Origin: Candidatus Caenarcanales bacterium
Lineage (GTDB): Bacteria > Cyanobacteriota > Vampirovibrionia > LMEP-6097
Direction of reading: 5' to 3'
DNA: 48,754 bases
Assembly: GCA_022447685.1 (NCBI GenBank)
Contig: JAKVAO010000013.1
Coordinates: 1-48,754 of the forward strand
Shown here piece after piece: positions 7,488 through 16,194 of this stretch. The position numbers and the translations under genes are program-made. The notes under the pieces were generated by a model, which was given only the letters and a program-made list of their open reading frames with translations, was not told where the DNA came from and searched no databases. How positions within the stretch are numbered: the stretch's first letter is position 1; every line of letters begins with the position of its first letter.

Positions 7488-9089
7488 ATGCAAGAAAAAA
7501 TACTAATTTTAGACTTTGGGTCACAATATACTGAGCTTATAGCCAAACGGATTAGAAAGCTCAGAGTCTACAGCGAAGTGAGATCCTTCGACTATGACAT
7601 AGAGAATATACGAAAAGACTTAGAAAATGGCGCCCTCAAAGGCGTCATTTTGTCAGGTGGACCAAATAGTATCTATGATGAGGAGGCCTTGATGTGCAAG
7701 TCTGAGATACTTGAAATGAATATACCGATATTAGGTATTTGTTACGGTATGCAATTACTGGCGAAACACCATGGTTCTGAAGTCGCTAAAAGTAATAAAC
7801 GTGAATACGGTAGAGCAGATTTAGCTATTAGCACTGATGCCTACAACAATGAAGAATCTATATTTTACAAACTATCTAACGCGAGTCCATCAGTATGGAT
7901 GAGCCACTGTGACTATGTAAGTAAAATCGAAAACGAATCTAAACTAAGAGTAAGTGCTTCTACTAATAATACAGCTATAGCTGCAATAGAAGATACCGAG
8001 AAGAAAATCTATGGCTTGCAGTTTCACCCTGAAGTTACTCACACAGAGCTTGGTCATGAAATTATCAGTAATTTTGTACTTAATATCTGTAAATGTACCC
8101 AAGACTGGGATATGCAATGTTTCATAGACTCAGAGATTAGAAGCATCCGTGAAACTGTCCAGGACAAAAAAGTTCTACTAGCACTATCTGGTGGGGTCGA
8201 TAGTTCAACTCTTGCTTTCTTGCTTCATAAAGCCATAGATGATCAATTGATATGTATGTTTATAGACCATGGTTTCATGCGCAAAAACGAACCAGAAGAG
8301 CTGATGGATACCTTCTCCAAAGACTTCCACATTAATATCAAGTATATTGATGCAAAAGAACAGTTCATGACAGCTCTTGCAGGTGTATCTGACCCAGAAC
8401 AAAAAAGAAAAATTATAGGTAGAGAATTTATTAGATGCTTTGAACAGGAATCTGAGAAATTAAACCTTGAAGAGAAAGTAGAATTCTTAGCTCAAGGAAC
8501 TCTGTATTCAGATCTAATAGAATCATCTGGAGTCAGAATCGATCCTAAAACAGGTAAAAGAGTAGCTGCAAGTATTAAATCACATCATAATGTAGGTGGT
8601 CTTCCTAAAGATCTCAAATTCAAGCTGTTAGAGCCACTAAACACACTATTTAAAGATGAAGTAAGAGCAGTTGCGCATAGTTTGTCTCTTCCTGACTACA
8701 TAATCAAACGTCACCCATTTCCAGGACCAGGTCTTGCTATTAGAGTTCTAGGTGAGGTTACAGAAGATAAAGTAAAAATAGTAGCTGAAGCTGATTACAT
8801 AGTTCGTGAAGAATTGAATAGAGCTAATATGTATGATTCTGTTTGGCAAATACTTACAGCTTTACTACCGGTCAAATCTGTTGGAGTTATGGGGGATAAG
8901 AGAACCTACGCACACCCTATAGTTCTAAGAGCTGTTACTAGTGAAGATGCCATGACAGCTGACTGGGCTAAGCTTCCATATGATTTACTCGGAACTATAA
9001 GCAATAGAATAGTTAACGAAGTTGGAGAGGTGAATAGAGTTGTCTATGACATCACCAGTAAACCACCAGCAACTATAGAATGGGAATAA
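7488..9089 (+). CDS. guaA: GMP synthase (glutamine-hydrolysing)
   Basis: The enzyme amidates XMP to GMP using glutamine and ATP, the last step of guanine nucleotide synthesis. From the ATG at 7488 it has 533 residues, a typical length; a GTG at 7479 is an alternative start. Counting from that GTG, the class I glutamine amidotransferase domain has the nucleophile Cys88 in GICYGMQ and the His183/Glu185 pair in QFHPEV. The ATP-pyrophosphatase P-loop is SGGVDSS at 237-243. The C-terminal dimerisation domain has the conserved HPFPGPGLAIR and ends in IEWE. The gene is followed directly by guaB3 (15 bp from the stop to its preferred start), forming a guanine-nucleotide operon. Confidence 0.97.
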   Translation: MQEKILILDFGSQYTELIAKRIRKLRVYSEVRSFDYDIENIRKDLENGALKGVILSGGPNSIYDEEALMCKSEILEMNIPILGICYGMQLLAKHHGSEVAKSNKREYGRADLAISTDAYNNEESIFYKLSNASPSVWMSHCDYVSKIENESKLRVSASTNNTAIAAIEDTEKKIYGLQFHPEVTHTELGHEIISNFVLNICKCTQDWDMQCFIDSEIRSIRETVQDKKVLLALSGGVDSSTLAFLLHKAIDDQLICMFIDHGFMRKNEPEELMDTFSKDFHINIKYIDAKEQFMTALAGVSDPEQKRKIIGREFIRCFEQESEKLNLEEKVEFLAQGTLYSDLIESSGVRIDPKTGKRVAASIKSHHNVGGLPKDLKFKLLEPLNTLFKDEVRAVAHSLSLPDYIIKRHPFPGPGLAIRVLGEVTEDKVKIVAEADYIVREELNRANMYDSVWQILTALLPVKSVGVMGDKRTYAHPIVLRAVTSEDAMTADWAKLPYDLLGTISNRIVNEVGEVNRVVYDITSKPPATIEWE

Positions 9090-9103
9090 AAGGACAGAAA
9101 ACC

Positions 9104-10321
9104 ATGAACAATATACTAGAAGAAAACAACATAGCTCATGAATATATCAGTATTGGTAGAGCCAAAAAAGCAAGAAGAGCCTATGGTTTCGATGAAATAT
9201 CTCTAGTACCTAATGGTAATACTTTAGACTACGAACTCTGTGATACCAGCTGGCAGATTGGTGGTATAGAGCTAGCTAGCCCAATTATTGCAAGTGCAAT
9301 GGATTCTGTCGTTAGTCCTGATAATGCTGCTGAAATCTATAAGAATGGTGCATTACCAGTAATCAATCTTCAAGGAATCTACACTAGATATGAAAACTAT
9401 GAAGAAATCTTAGATCAAATCGCAAAATGTTCTAGAGATGAATACGTAGAATTGATGCAAAAGATTTATCAAGAGCCTATAAAAGATGAGCTGATTTTCA
9501 AAATTATCAAAAAAATCAAAGACTCAGGCTCAATTGCAGCTGTAGCTTTAGCACCTTTTAATGCTAATAAATATGCACCAATCTTAGAAGAAGCTGGAGT
9601 GGATATGCTTTTCGTTCAAGTAACAGTTGTTGGCTTAGAGCACCAATCTTTAGAGTCCAAAGTTGAGGAAAACCCAGATTCTATTCTAGACCTTAAAAAA
9701 TTCTGTGCAGAAAGAAAAGTACCAGTATTAGTAGGAAATTGTACAGACTATAATGTAGCTCTTAAACTTATGGACACCGGGATCTCTGGTCTACTCATCG
9801 GTATTGGACCTGGAGCTGCATGTACATCTAGAGGCGTTCTCGGAATTGGCGTACCTATGGCAACATCTATAGCTGATTGTAAAGCTGCTCAAATCGAATA
9901 CTTCAAACAAACTGGTAAGTATATATCAATCATTGGTGACGGTGGTATGGCTGTAGGTGGTGACATCTGTAAAGCTATAGCTTGTGGAGCTGATGGCGTG
10001 ATGATAGGTTCACCATTTGCTAGAACTAATGAAGCTCCAGGTAAAGGCTTTCACTGGGGAATGGCAACACCAAGCCCTGTGCTTCCTAGAGGAACTAGAA
10101 TTGAGGTCGGAACCGAATGTTCTACTAAAGAACTTCTTCATGGTCCAGCAAGGCTTGATGACGGTAGCCAGAACCTCGTAGGAGCTCTCAAAACCTCAAT
10201 GGCTACTCTTGGTGCCCAAAACATCAAAGAAATGCAAGAAGTAGAGCTTACTATAGCTCCTAGCATTCTTTCAGAGGGTAAAGTCTACCAAAAAGCCCAA
10301 AGACTAGGAATGGCAAGGTAA
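9104..10321 (+). CDS. guaB3: IMP dehydrogenase, GuaB3 type (no CBS domains)
   Basis: This oxidises IMP to XMP, feeding the GMP synthase just upstream. From ATG 9104, which has AAAGGA at 9090-9095, the protein has 405 residues; an in-frame upstream start would overlap guaA and has no better site. It is a single TIM-barrel without the CBS pair of ordinary GuaB. The N-terminal pattern RRAYGFDEISLVP, the TSWQIGGIEL segment, SAMDSVVSP and NLQGIYTRYE match the GuaB3 class known from Cyanobacteria and Actinobacteria. The catalytic loop is GIGPGAACTSR with Cys240, followed by GDGGMAVGGDICKA for phosphate binding. Cyanobacterial GuaB3 is reported to have IMP dehydrogenase activity; here that follows from family and operon context. 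Confidence 0.92.
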   Translation: MNNILEENNIAHEYISIGRAKKARRAYGFDEISLVPNGNTLDYELCDTSWQIGGIELASPIIASAMDSVVSPDNAAEIYKNGALPVINLQGIYTRYENYEEILDQIAKCSRDEYVELMQKIYQEPIKDELIFKIIKKIKDSGSIAAVALAPFNANKYAPILEEAGVDMLFVQVTVVGLEHQSLESKVEENPDSILDLKKFCAERKVPVLVGNCTDYNVALKLMDTGISGLLIGIGPGAACTSRGVLGIGVPMATSIADCKAAQIEYFKQTGKYISIIGDGGMAVGGDICKAIACGADGVMIGSPFARTNEAPGKGFHWGMATPSPVLPRGTRIEVGTECSTKELLHGPARLDDGSQNLVGALKTSMATLGAQNIKEMQEVELTIAPSILSEGKVYQKAQRLGMAR

Positions 10322-10327
10322 AAACAG

Positions 10328-10357
10328 ATTAACGCTTCCTTAACCTAAATTTGTTAG
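10328..10357 (+). promoter_or_regulatory. Pho-box-like direct repeat upstream of the large EF-hand gene
   Basis: ATTAACGC, three bases, CTTAACCT, three bases and TTTGTTAG repeat at an 11-bp period immediately after guaB3. A TATTCT -10 candidate follows at 10362-10367. This supports separate regulation of the EF-hand gene and its ATG at 10387. Confidence 0.45.
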
Positions 10358-10386
10358 TAGCTATTCTATGGAGTGACTATATACCC

Positions 10387-13300
10387 ATGGAAGTAAATAA
10401 CAATGGTCAAGATCTGGATTTATATGGTCCAGGGAAAGAAAACCTAAGCCTGCAGCAGCTAATTGGGTATATCAACAAGTCTGATTATTTTCAGGCCCCG
10501 GTTAAACTCGAAGATTTTCAAGGAGATAATAATGATAATCTCGAAGCTGAAGCTGAAAAATCTAAAGTAAATAGTTTTCACTTAAACAAACTAAATATCA
10601 GTAACAACTCTATAGATATTGACTGGAATAACGATAAAAACCAACTTGACCAAATTATTGCTAATAGAACTGGACAAGAATATGACTATGACTACGATGA
10701 AAACTTAGATGCAGAACTCTTACACGATGCCTTTAATCAAATCGATACTAATAATGATCACAAAATAGACAAGGATGAACTGAATACACTAAGCGAAATT
10801 CTTAATCCAAATATTTATCAAGACGCTATCAAAAACGAAGAAATAAAAAAAAGAGACCATGAATTTAATTTACTCAGTGAGTTTGAAATTAATAGCTTAG
10901 TGAAAAAAGCTTTAGAGATAGATGGTGATTTCCTGTTCATCTCAGATGATAAGTTAAACACTCTAAAAAATCTTGCTGATGGTTCTGAAACAGGAAGCGA
11001 GTTCGACTTAAACGGTGACGGTTTAACTAACGATATTGAAAAAAACATCTACAATACTGTCTATAGCAGTGTAGTTGCTTCAAGAGAGCAAAACTATCAA
11101 AGCTTATCTACAAACGAACAAGTCTTTGAAGCTTTCGTGCAATACTCAAGTATAGACATTAATTCAGATGAAGCTGAATCAAGTAAAATTATCATACTAG
11201 ATTTATTAAATTCAAGCCCTGAAGAGTTTGCAACTAAAGCACAAAATCTGTCAGAGGGAGAGATAAACAAAATTCTTCTTAGTACAGGTGAATATAGATT
11301 GCTAGATTCAATCAAAGATAATAACGTCTACCTTTCTAGTAAAGATTTAGATAAAAATATGGAAATTAGTGAAGGCGAAAAGAGTATACTAAATATTCTA
11401 TATGACTTCCAAAGCAATCTAAGAGCTGAATTAGAGAATAATAATAGCTGGCAAAATCAAAAATCTAGAGCTTCAGAAGCCATTGCTGGTGACACTAATG
11501 ACACTAGCTTCAGTAAAGAAGAAATTCAAGAATTAAGAGAGTTTCTTACAAATACCAAGAACCATACAAGAAAATTTGATTTAAATGGAGATCAACAAAT
11601 ATCTGATGAAGAAAGGAATATCTATCAAGAAATTTATTCTGAATTCATGACGAATAAAAACACCGAATTCAATAATTTAACTGAACTTGAGCGTAATAAT
11701 ATGATTAAAAGCACTTTTGATACAGATGGGGACTCAACTTTAAACTCGGATGAGTTTGATGATCTTCAATATATGATAAATAATGGAATAGAATCAGATT
11801 CGATGGATTTAGATGGGAACTATATCGTAACTAGGTCTGAAAAAAATATCATAAAAGATTTCATCGAAAACGAAATAGATAATCAAAAAAATCAATTCAA
11901 CAATAGGAACCAACTAGAAAGACTAAACCAAGCAAAGTCTTTATTAGAAAAAAATCAAGATGGAACACTTAACAGAATTGAAATGCGAATGTTAGATCTT
12001 ATAGTAAATTCTAATGATGATGAAATATTCAAAAAATATGATCTTAATGGAGATGCTTTAATCACCAGTCAAGACCGACTTGTTTATACAGAACTTAGAG
12101 ACTCAATTAGAGCTGATGGAGTAAATAACTTCAGTAGTCTTAGTTTAAATGAAAAAAAAGCTCAAATTCTAGCTTTCTTTGAAACAGATTCTATAGAAAC
12201 AGTTAGTGAAGAGAATTACTTAAAATTTAAAAAATTAATTGATGAATCAAAATTAGATATTTCAAATTTCGAATCCCCATTTGATTTAGATGGAAATATT
12301 GGTATTTCATCAGAGGAAGCGACATTATTCAATAATATATTTCAAGAAATTCAAGACTTCAGAACAGCTCGGTATGACTCAATGACTGATGATCAAAAGA
12401 AGTTTTTAGCTGCTAGTAGATTTGATTTCAATAAAGACGGGGACTTGAATAACAGTGTAAGCAATACAGGAAAAACAGAGATTGAGTTTCTCAGAGATGA
12501 GCTTAGTGCACCAGAAGATACAACAATATTTGACCTCAATAATGATGGTGACATTGATACAGAGGAAATAAATATTTTTTCTTCCATGCTTTCTGAGATA
12601 GATTCAGATCCTTCATACTATGAAAATCTATTTACAACTATGACAAATGCATCCAAGAATGAATTTGCGGCATTAACTCGTGATGAAAAACTAGCAGTCG
12701 CTAAAACAGTTATTGATAAAAATAAAAATGGCGAAATCGATGACCTGGAAATTAAAGTTCTCAAGAATCTTTTAAAATATGACAAGATCCCACCTGAATT
12801 AGATTTAGATGGAGACTTAAATATAAGTTCAGAAGAGAAAAAATTATTAGCTCACTTCGTAGTCCCCGATATATTCAGAGTAAACTTAGACGCTATAAAC
12901 CAGGACAAAACTGATGTAGATGGCAACATGATACTTTTTTCAAATATGTACGAAGGAGGTAGCTTATACGACTTCATGAATAATCTAGCTATTAGCTTAG
13001 AGGAAAAAAGTTCCTATGATGGCTCAATTCCAATTAGTGAATTTATAGCTATTGAATATGGCTTCACATTTAGTGCTAATTTCAGATCAGGTTTTGAGCC
13101 TATGCTAGATAAAGTTAGAGAAGTAACTGATTTTACTCCAACAAATACAGAGTTTGCAGAAGTGTTACTAGGCTCTACAAATAAAGATAAATTTGATTAT
13201 AGATACATAGATTTAGATTCAAGCAATGATCAAATCAATGGCTATAGCCAGTTTGGTTATTCCTGGTTAGTATTGAATGGTGAAGGTAATCCCATTGAGA

Positions 13301-13890
13301 ACTCTGCTGTTATTGATTCAAATGTTATTCAAAAATATGAAAATGATAACTTTGAACTTGTAAAGAATGCCACAATACTGAATGAATTAGCGCATAAAAA
13401 TATTAAAAAGATTTTTGAAAACCCTGAGAAATTCACTACAGATATTAATTTTTTCAATAACGTCAGTAGCTACTCCCCTCTAAGTACAATTAACAATAAC
13501 CAAGAATTCAATGAATTTATGTCTGACTATGCATCAACAACGATAGATAGAAAGGGAAGCACTAGAAGTCTTTTGATGAGATCCTCTGCTGGCTTTGACA
13601 ATGAAGCGTATCATGCAACTAACAGCTATACTGAAACAATTTTCAAGCAATATCTTGGCAGTAAAGGAGTTGATGAAACTGAAGCTGATAATTTTTATAT
13701 AAACTTGAAGGACATGGATATATTTAATTTTGAAAGCAATTTTAATCAATTTGCAACTGATAATAATTTAGGTAATAATATTAACTTCAATGATTTTTCT
13801 AATGAATATGCCACTAAAATGCGTGAACTAGCTGAAATGATGATGGAGTATCTAAGAGACAATAAAGCTTCAGAACTTAGTAGTATTTAA
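10387..13890 (+). CDS. Large protein of tandem EF-hand pairs
   Basis: From ATG 10387 this is a 1,167-aa acidic protein with no visible signal peptide or membrane helix. A TTG at 10351 would add 12 residues but would overlap the likely promoter. In numbering from that TTG, EF-hand loops recur in pairs. Clear examples are at 132 (DTNNDHKIDKDE), 219 (DLNGDGLTNDIE), 410, 457 (DTDGDSTLNSDE), 486, 564, 645, 728 (DLNNDGDIDTEE), 789 and 818 (DLDGDLNISSEE), with degenerate ones near 191, 269, 334, 381, 534 and 611. Loops within well-formed pairs are about 29 residues apart, and pairs recur every 76-90 residues, so the region 190-830 is a tandem repeat of about eight EF-hand-pair modules. The last 330 residues carry no hands and match nothing I know. 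It probably binds many calcium ions; the role is unknown. Confidence 0.85.
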   Translation: MEVNNNGQDLDLYGPGKENLSLQQLIGYINKSDYFQAPVKLEDFQGDNNDNLEAEAEKSKVNSFHLNKLNISNNSIDIDWNNDKNQLDQIIANRTGQEYDYDYDENLDAELLHDAFNQIDTNNDHKIDKDELNTLSEILNPNIYQDAIKNEEIKKRDHEFNLLSEFEINSLVKKALEIDGDFLFISDDKLNTLKNLADGSETGSEFDLNGDGLTNDIEKNIYNTVYSSVVASREQNYQSLSTNEQVFEAFVQYSSIDINSDEAESSKIIILDLLNSSPEEFATKAQNLSEGEINKILLSTGEYRLLDSIKDNNVYLSSKDLDKNMEISEGEKSILNILYDFQSNLRAELENNNSWQNQKSRASEAIAGDTNDTSFSKEEIQELREFLTNTKNHTRKFDLNGDQQISDEERNIYQEIYSEFMTNKNTEFNNLTELERNNMIKSTFDTDGDSTLNSDEFDDLQYMINNGIESDSMDLDGNYIVTRSEKNIIKDFIENEIDNQKNQFNNRNQLERLNQAKSLLEKNQDGTLNRIEMRMLDLIVNSNDDEIFKKYDLNGDALITSQDRLVYTELRDSIRADGVNNFSSLSLNEKKAQILAFFETDSIETVSEENYLKFKKLIDESKLDISNFESPFDLDGNIGISSEEATLFNNIFQEIQDFRTARYDSMTDDQKKFLAASRFDFNKDGDLNNSVSNTGKTEIEFLRDELSAPEDTTIFDLNNDGDIDTEEINIFSSMLSEIDSDPSYYENLFTTMTNASKNEFAALTRDEKLAVAKTVIDKNKNGEIDDLEIKVLKNLLKYDKIPPELDLDGDLNISSEEKKLLAHFVVPDIFRVNLDAINQDKTDVDGNMILFSNMYEGGSLYDFMNNLAISLEEKSSYDGSIPISEFIAIEYGFTFSANFRSGFEPMLDKVREVTDFTPTNTEFAEVLLGSTNKDKFDYRYIDLDSSNDQINGYSQFGYSWLVLNGEGNPIENSAVIDSNVIQKYENDNFELVKNATILNELAHKNIKKIFENPEKFTTDINFFNNVSSYSPLSTINNNQEFNEFMSDYASTTIDRKGSTRSLLMRSSAGFDNEAYHATNSYTETIFKQYLGSKGVDETEADNFYINLKDMDIFNFESNFNQFATDNNLGNNINFNDFSNEYATKMRELAEMMMEYLRDNKASELSSI

Positions 13891-13922
13891 GTGATATTTT
13901 TAATTCCCAATAGAATATAAAA

Positions 13923-14729
13923 TTAAGAAATAAATAGACGACTAAAAAGCACTATAGCAGCAGTTTCGGCTTTAAGAATCCTCTTACCTAGACTAACATC
14001 TATAAAATCATAGATTTTGAGTGTATCAACTTCTTGCTCAGTTAAACCACCTTCAGGACCAACTAGCAGTGAGAGATTTTCTCCTTGAGTTTTCTTTACG
14101 CAGTCTATATCGTAGTTGACATCATCGACACCTGAAAGTCTTTCAGATGCAAATATCTTAAAGGCAGGACTAGAACCACTTTTCTTTTCTTCTGCAATTT
14201 TCAAAGTAAATTCATCGAAATCAATTGTAGGATTCAGCTTAGGAAAAACAGCTCCCTCACATTGTTCTATAGCTGATTCCAAAATCTTATAAAGCCTTTC
14301 TTGGTATGAATTTGCTTTCATTTTCCTAAGATATTTTTTCTGGCTACGATTGAAGAAAACTGGAGTGAACTCCTGAACACCAAGCTCACATAGCTTTCTA
14401 AGCATCAACTCAAAATTTTCATTTTTGATAACTGGGATATAGAATTTAATATATTGCTGCAATTCTCTATTAGATTCTTTTATATCTTCAATAAAAAAGT
14501 CAACCTGTTTTACATATGTATCAGGGACTATATCTGACTTCATTTTAACCTGATAAATATTTTTCGACTGACCGTCAATCAGCTCAATATTCTCTTTAGA
14601 CTCATGATTCAATCTCAAAACTTTTGTGAATTGATGAATTAAATTCTGCTTTCTGACTGTTATAATTTTATTCGATAAATCGATAGTATCTTCTTCGTTA
14701 CTAACAGCAAATCGATAACTCCTAACCAT
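13923..14729 (-). CDS. rsmE: 16S rRNA m3U1498 methyltransferase RsmE
   Basis: RsmE uses SAM to methylate N3 of U1498 in 16S rRNA. From the ATG at 14729 (MVRSYRF) the protein has 268 residues, slightly longer than usual; upstream in-frame starts would overlap serS. It has an N-terminal PUA-like domain and a C-terminal SPOUT methyltransferase domain. The knot motif LLVGPEGGLTEQE begins near residue 221 and SLGKRILKAETA near 246, both diagnostic of RsmE. The stretch ELGVQEFTPVFFNRSQ mid-protein is also typical. It is divergent from serS, with only 19 bp between the two start codons, so the promoters must overlap. Confidence 0.93.
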   Translation of the reverse strand: MVRSYRFAVSNEEDTIDLSNKIITVRKQNLIHQFTKVLRLNHESKENIELIDGQSKNIYQVKMKSDIVPDTYVKQVDFFIEDIKESNRELQQYIKFYIPVIKNENFELMLRKLCELGVQEFTPVFFNRSQKKYLRKMKANSYQERLYKILESAIEQCEGAVFPKLNPTIDFDEFTLKIAEEKKSGSSPAFKIFASERLSGVDDVNYDIDCVKKTQGENLSLLVGPEGGLTEQEVDTLKIYDFIDVSLGKRILKAETAAIVLFSRLFIS

Positions 14730-14748
14730 AATTAAAAGATATATTACT

Positions 14749-16038
14749 ATGCTAGACATCAAAAAAATACGCCAGGAACCAGATTTAATAAAAGAATTAC
14801 TTTCTTATAGAAATTTAGAATTCATTAACATTATTGACCAGATCTTGGAAGTAGACTCCAAGTGGCGCGAAAAGCTTTCTGAGAAAGAGAAGCTAGAGGC
14901 AGAACGCAACAAACTCAGTAAGAAAGTAGGACAGAAAAAAGCTAAAAAAGAAAATGCAGATAAAGAATTAGAATCCCTTAATATTATTAAAGATAAACTC
15001 AAAGAAATTTCTGAGCTTGAACCTAAGTTCTCAGAAGAACAAAAAAAATTACTTTTTGAATTACCAAACACACCAAGCAAGTGTACTCCAGAAGGTAAGT
15101 CAGAAGAAGAAAATAAGCTTGTCTATGAATGGGGCGAGAAAAGAAACTTTGATTTCCCAGTACTAGAACATCATGAGATCGGTGTCCAGCAAAACATACT
15201 CGATTTCGAGCGAGGTGTAAAACTTGCAAAAAGCAGATTTACTGCAGTTAAAGGTTTGGCTTCCAAACTAGAAAGAGCGCTGATGAATTTAATGTTAGAC
15301 CTAGCTGCTGAAGGAGATTATGAAGAAACTTCAGTTCCAGTGATAGCGAATGCAGATTCACTTCAAGGTACTGGACAATTCCCTAAATTCAAGGAAGATG
15401 TTTTCAAACTTCAAGACGAGGATCTCTACTTAATCCCTACAGCTGAAGTTCCTTTAACAAACCTTTATAGAGATGAAATACTCAATGAAGAAGAATTACC
15501 GATTAGACTTACAGCTTATACTCCATGTTTCAGATCAGAAGCAGGCTCAGCTGGAAGAGATACTAGAGGAATTATCAGGCAGCATCAATTCTACAAAGTT
15601 GAACTTGTGACTCTTTGTAAAGCAGAGCAAGCTGAAGAAGAGCATGAAAAATTAACCAAACAAGCAGAGAAAGTATTACAAATACTTGAATTACCTTACC
15701 GAAAGGTACAACTGTGCTCTGGTGATTTAGGTTTCTCTGCGACTAAGTGTTACGACTTAGAAGTATGGTTCCCTAGCCAAAATAGATATAGGGAAATTAG
15801 TAGCTGTAGCTTATTTGGTGATTTCCAAGCAAGAAGAGCACAAATTCGTTTCAAAAGATCAAACCAAGATAATCCTAAAAAATCTAAAAATGAATTAGTA
15901 CATACCATCAATGGTTCAGCACTTGCTGTTGGTAGAACTTTAGCTGCAATTCTAGAAAATTACCAAAAAGAAGATGGTTCTATAGAAATTCCTAAAGCTT
16001 TACAGGTTTATATGAACAAAAAAGAACGAGTATCATAA
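14749..16038 (+). CDS. serS: Seryl-tRNA synthetase
   Basis: This class II aminoacyl-tRNA synthetase charges tRNA-Ser. It has 429 residues, a normal length. The N-terminal antiparallel coiled coil (about 30-105, rich in Lys/Glu) grips the tRNA long variable arm. The catalytic domain carries TAEVPLT (231-237), which binds serine. Motif 2 is FRSEAGSAGRDTRGIIRQHQF (split here as FRSEAG at 261 and RDTRG at 270). Motif 3 is NGSALAVGRTLAAILEN near the C-terminus. It is divergent from rsmE. No Shine-Dalgarno is visible, consistent with initiation close to the transcript start. Confidence 0.97.
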   Translation: MLDIKKIRQEPDLIKELLSYRNLEFINIIDQILEVDSKWREKLSEKEKLEAERNKLSKKVGQKKAKKENADKELESLNIIKDKLKEISELEPKFSEEQKKLLFELPNTPSKCTPEGKSEEENKLVYEWGEKRNFDFPVLEHHEIGVQQNILDFERGVKLAKSRFTAVKGLASKLERALMNLMLDLAAEGDYEETSVPVIANADSLQGTGQFPKFKEDVFKLQDEDLYLIPTAEVPLTNLYRDEILNEEELPIRLTAYTPCFRSEAGSAGRDTRGIIRQHQFYKVELVTLCKAEQAEEEHEKLTKQAEKVLQILELPYRKVQLCSGDLGFSATKCYDLEVWFPSQNRYREISSCSLFGDFQARRAQIRFKRSNQDNPKKSKNELVHTINGSALAVGRTLAAILENYQKEDGSIEIPKALQVYMNKKERVS

Positions 16039-16181
16039 ATTCAGTATTAACAACGCCTAGAATCGACCTTGATATTAGTTGAGAGATATTTTAATTATAA
16101 AGGGAGATAAATATGGCTTAATAATCTAGCTAATGCATCAGCCTAAGAAAACTTTAGTATTTTCATTAGATGATCTTGTTA

Positions 16182-16187
16182 TATAAT
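16182..16187 (+). promoter_or_regulatory. Perfect -10 box TATAAT for argF
   Basis: TATAAT ends seven bases before the argF ATG at 16195, so the predicted transcription start coincides with the start codon (leaderless mRNA). There is no Shine-Dalgarno. The 156-bp gap between serS and argF otherwise contains only a Shine-Dalgarno-preceded minimal frame, ATG-GCT-TAA, at 16113-16121. Confidence 0.65.
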
Positions 16188-16194
16188 ATTTTTC

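Noticed and set aside
9080..9103. Upstream in-frame start of guaB3 overlapping guaA
   Set aside because: The ATG at 9104 has AAAGGA at a proper distance, and the extra residues (GIKGQKT) are not part of the conserved family sequence.
10351..10386. TTG at 10351 as the start of the large EF-hand protein
   Set aside because: It would place the likely -10 box inside the coding region; the ATG at 10387 begins the acidic sequence typical of the protein.
10900..12840. Dockerin repeats of a cellulosome-type protein
   Set aside because: The DLNGD loops resemble dockerins, but spacing in pairs of about 29 residues over long arrays, loop endings with Glu at position 12, and absence of a signal peptide or catalytic domains fit EF-hand pairs better.
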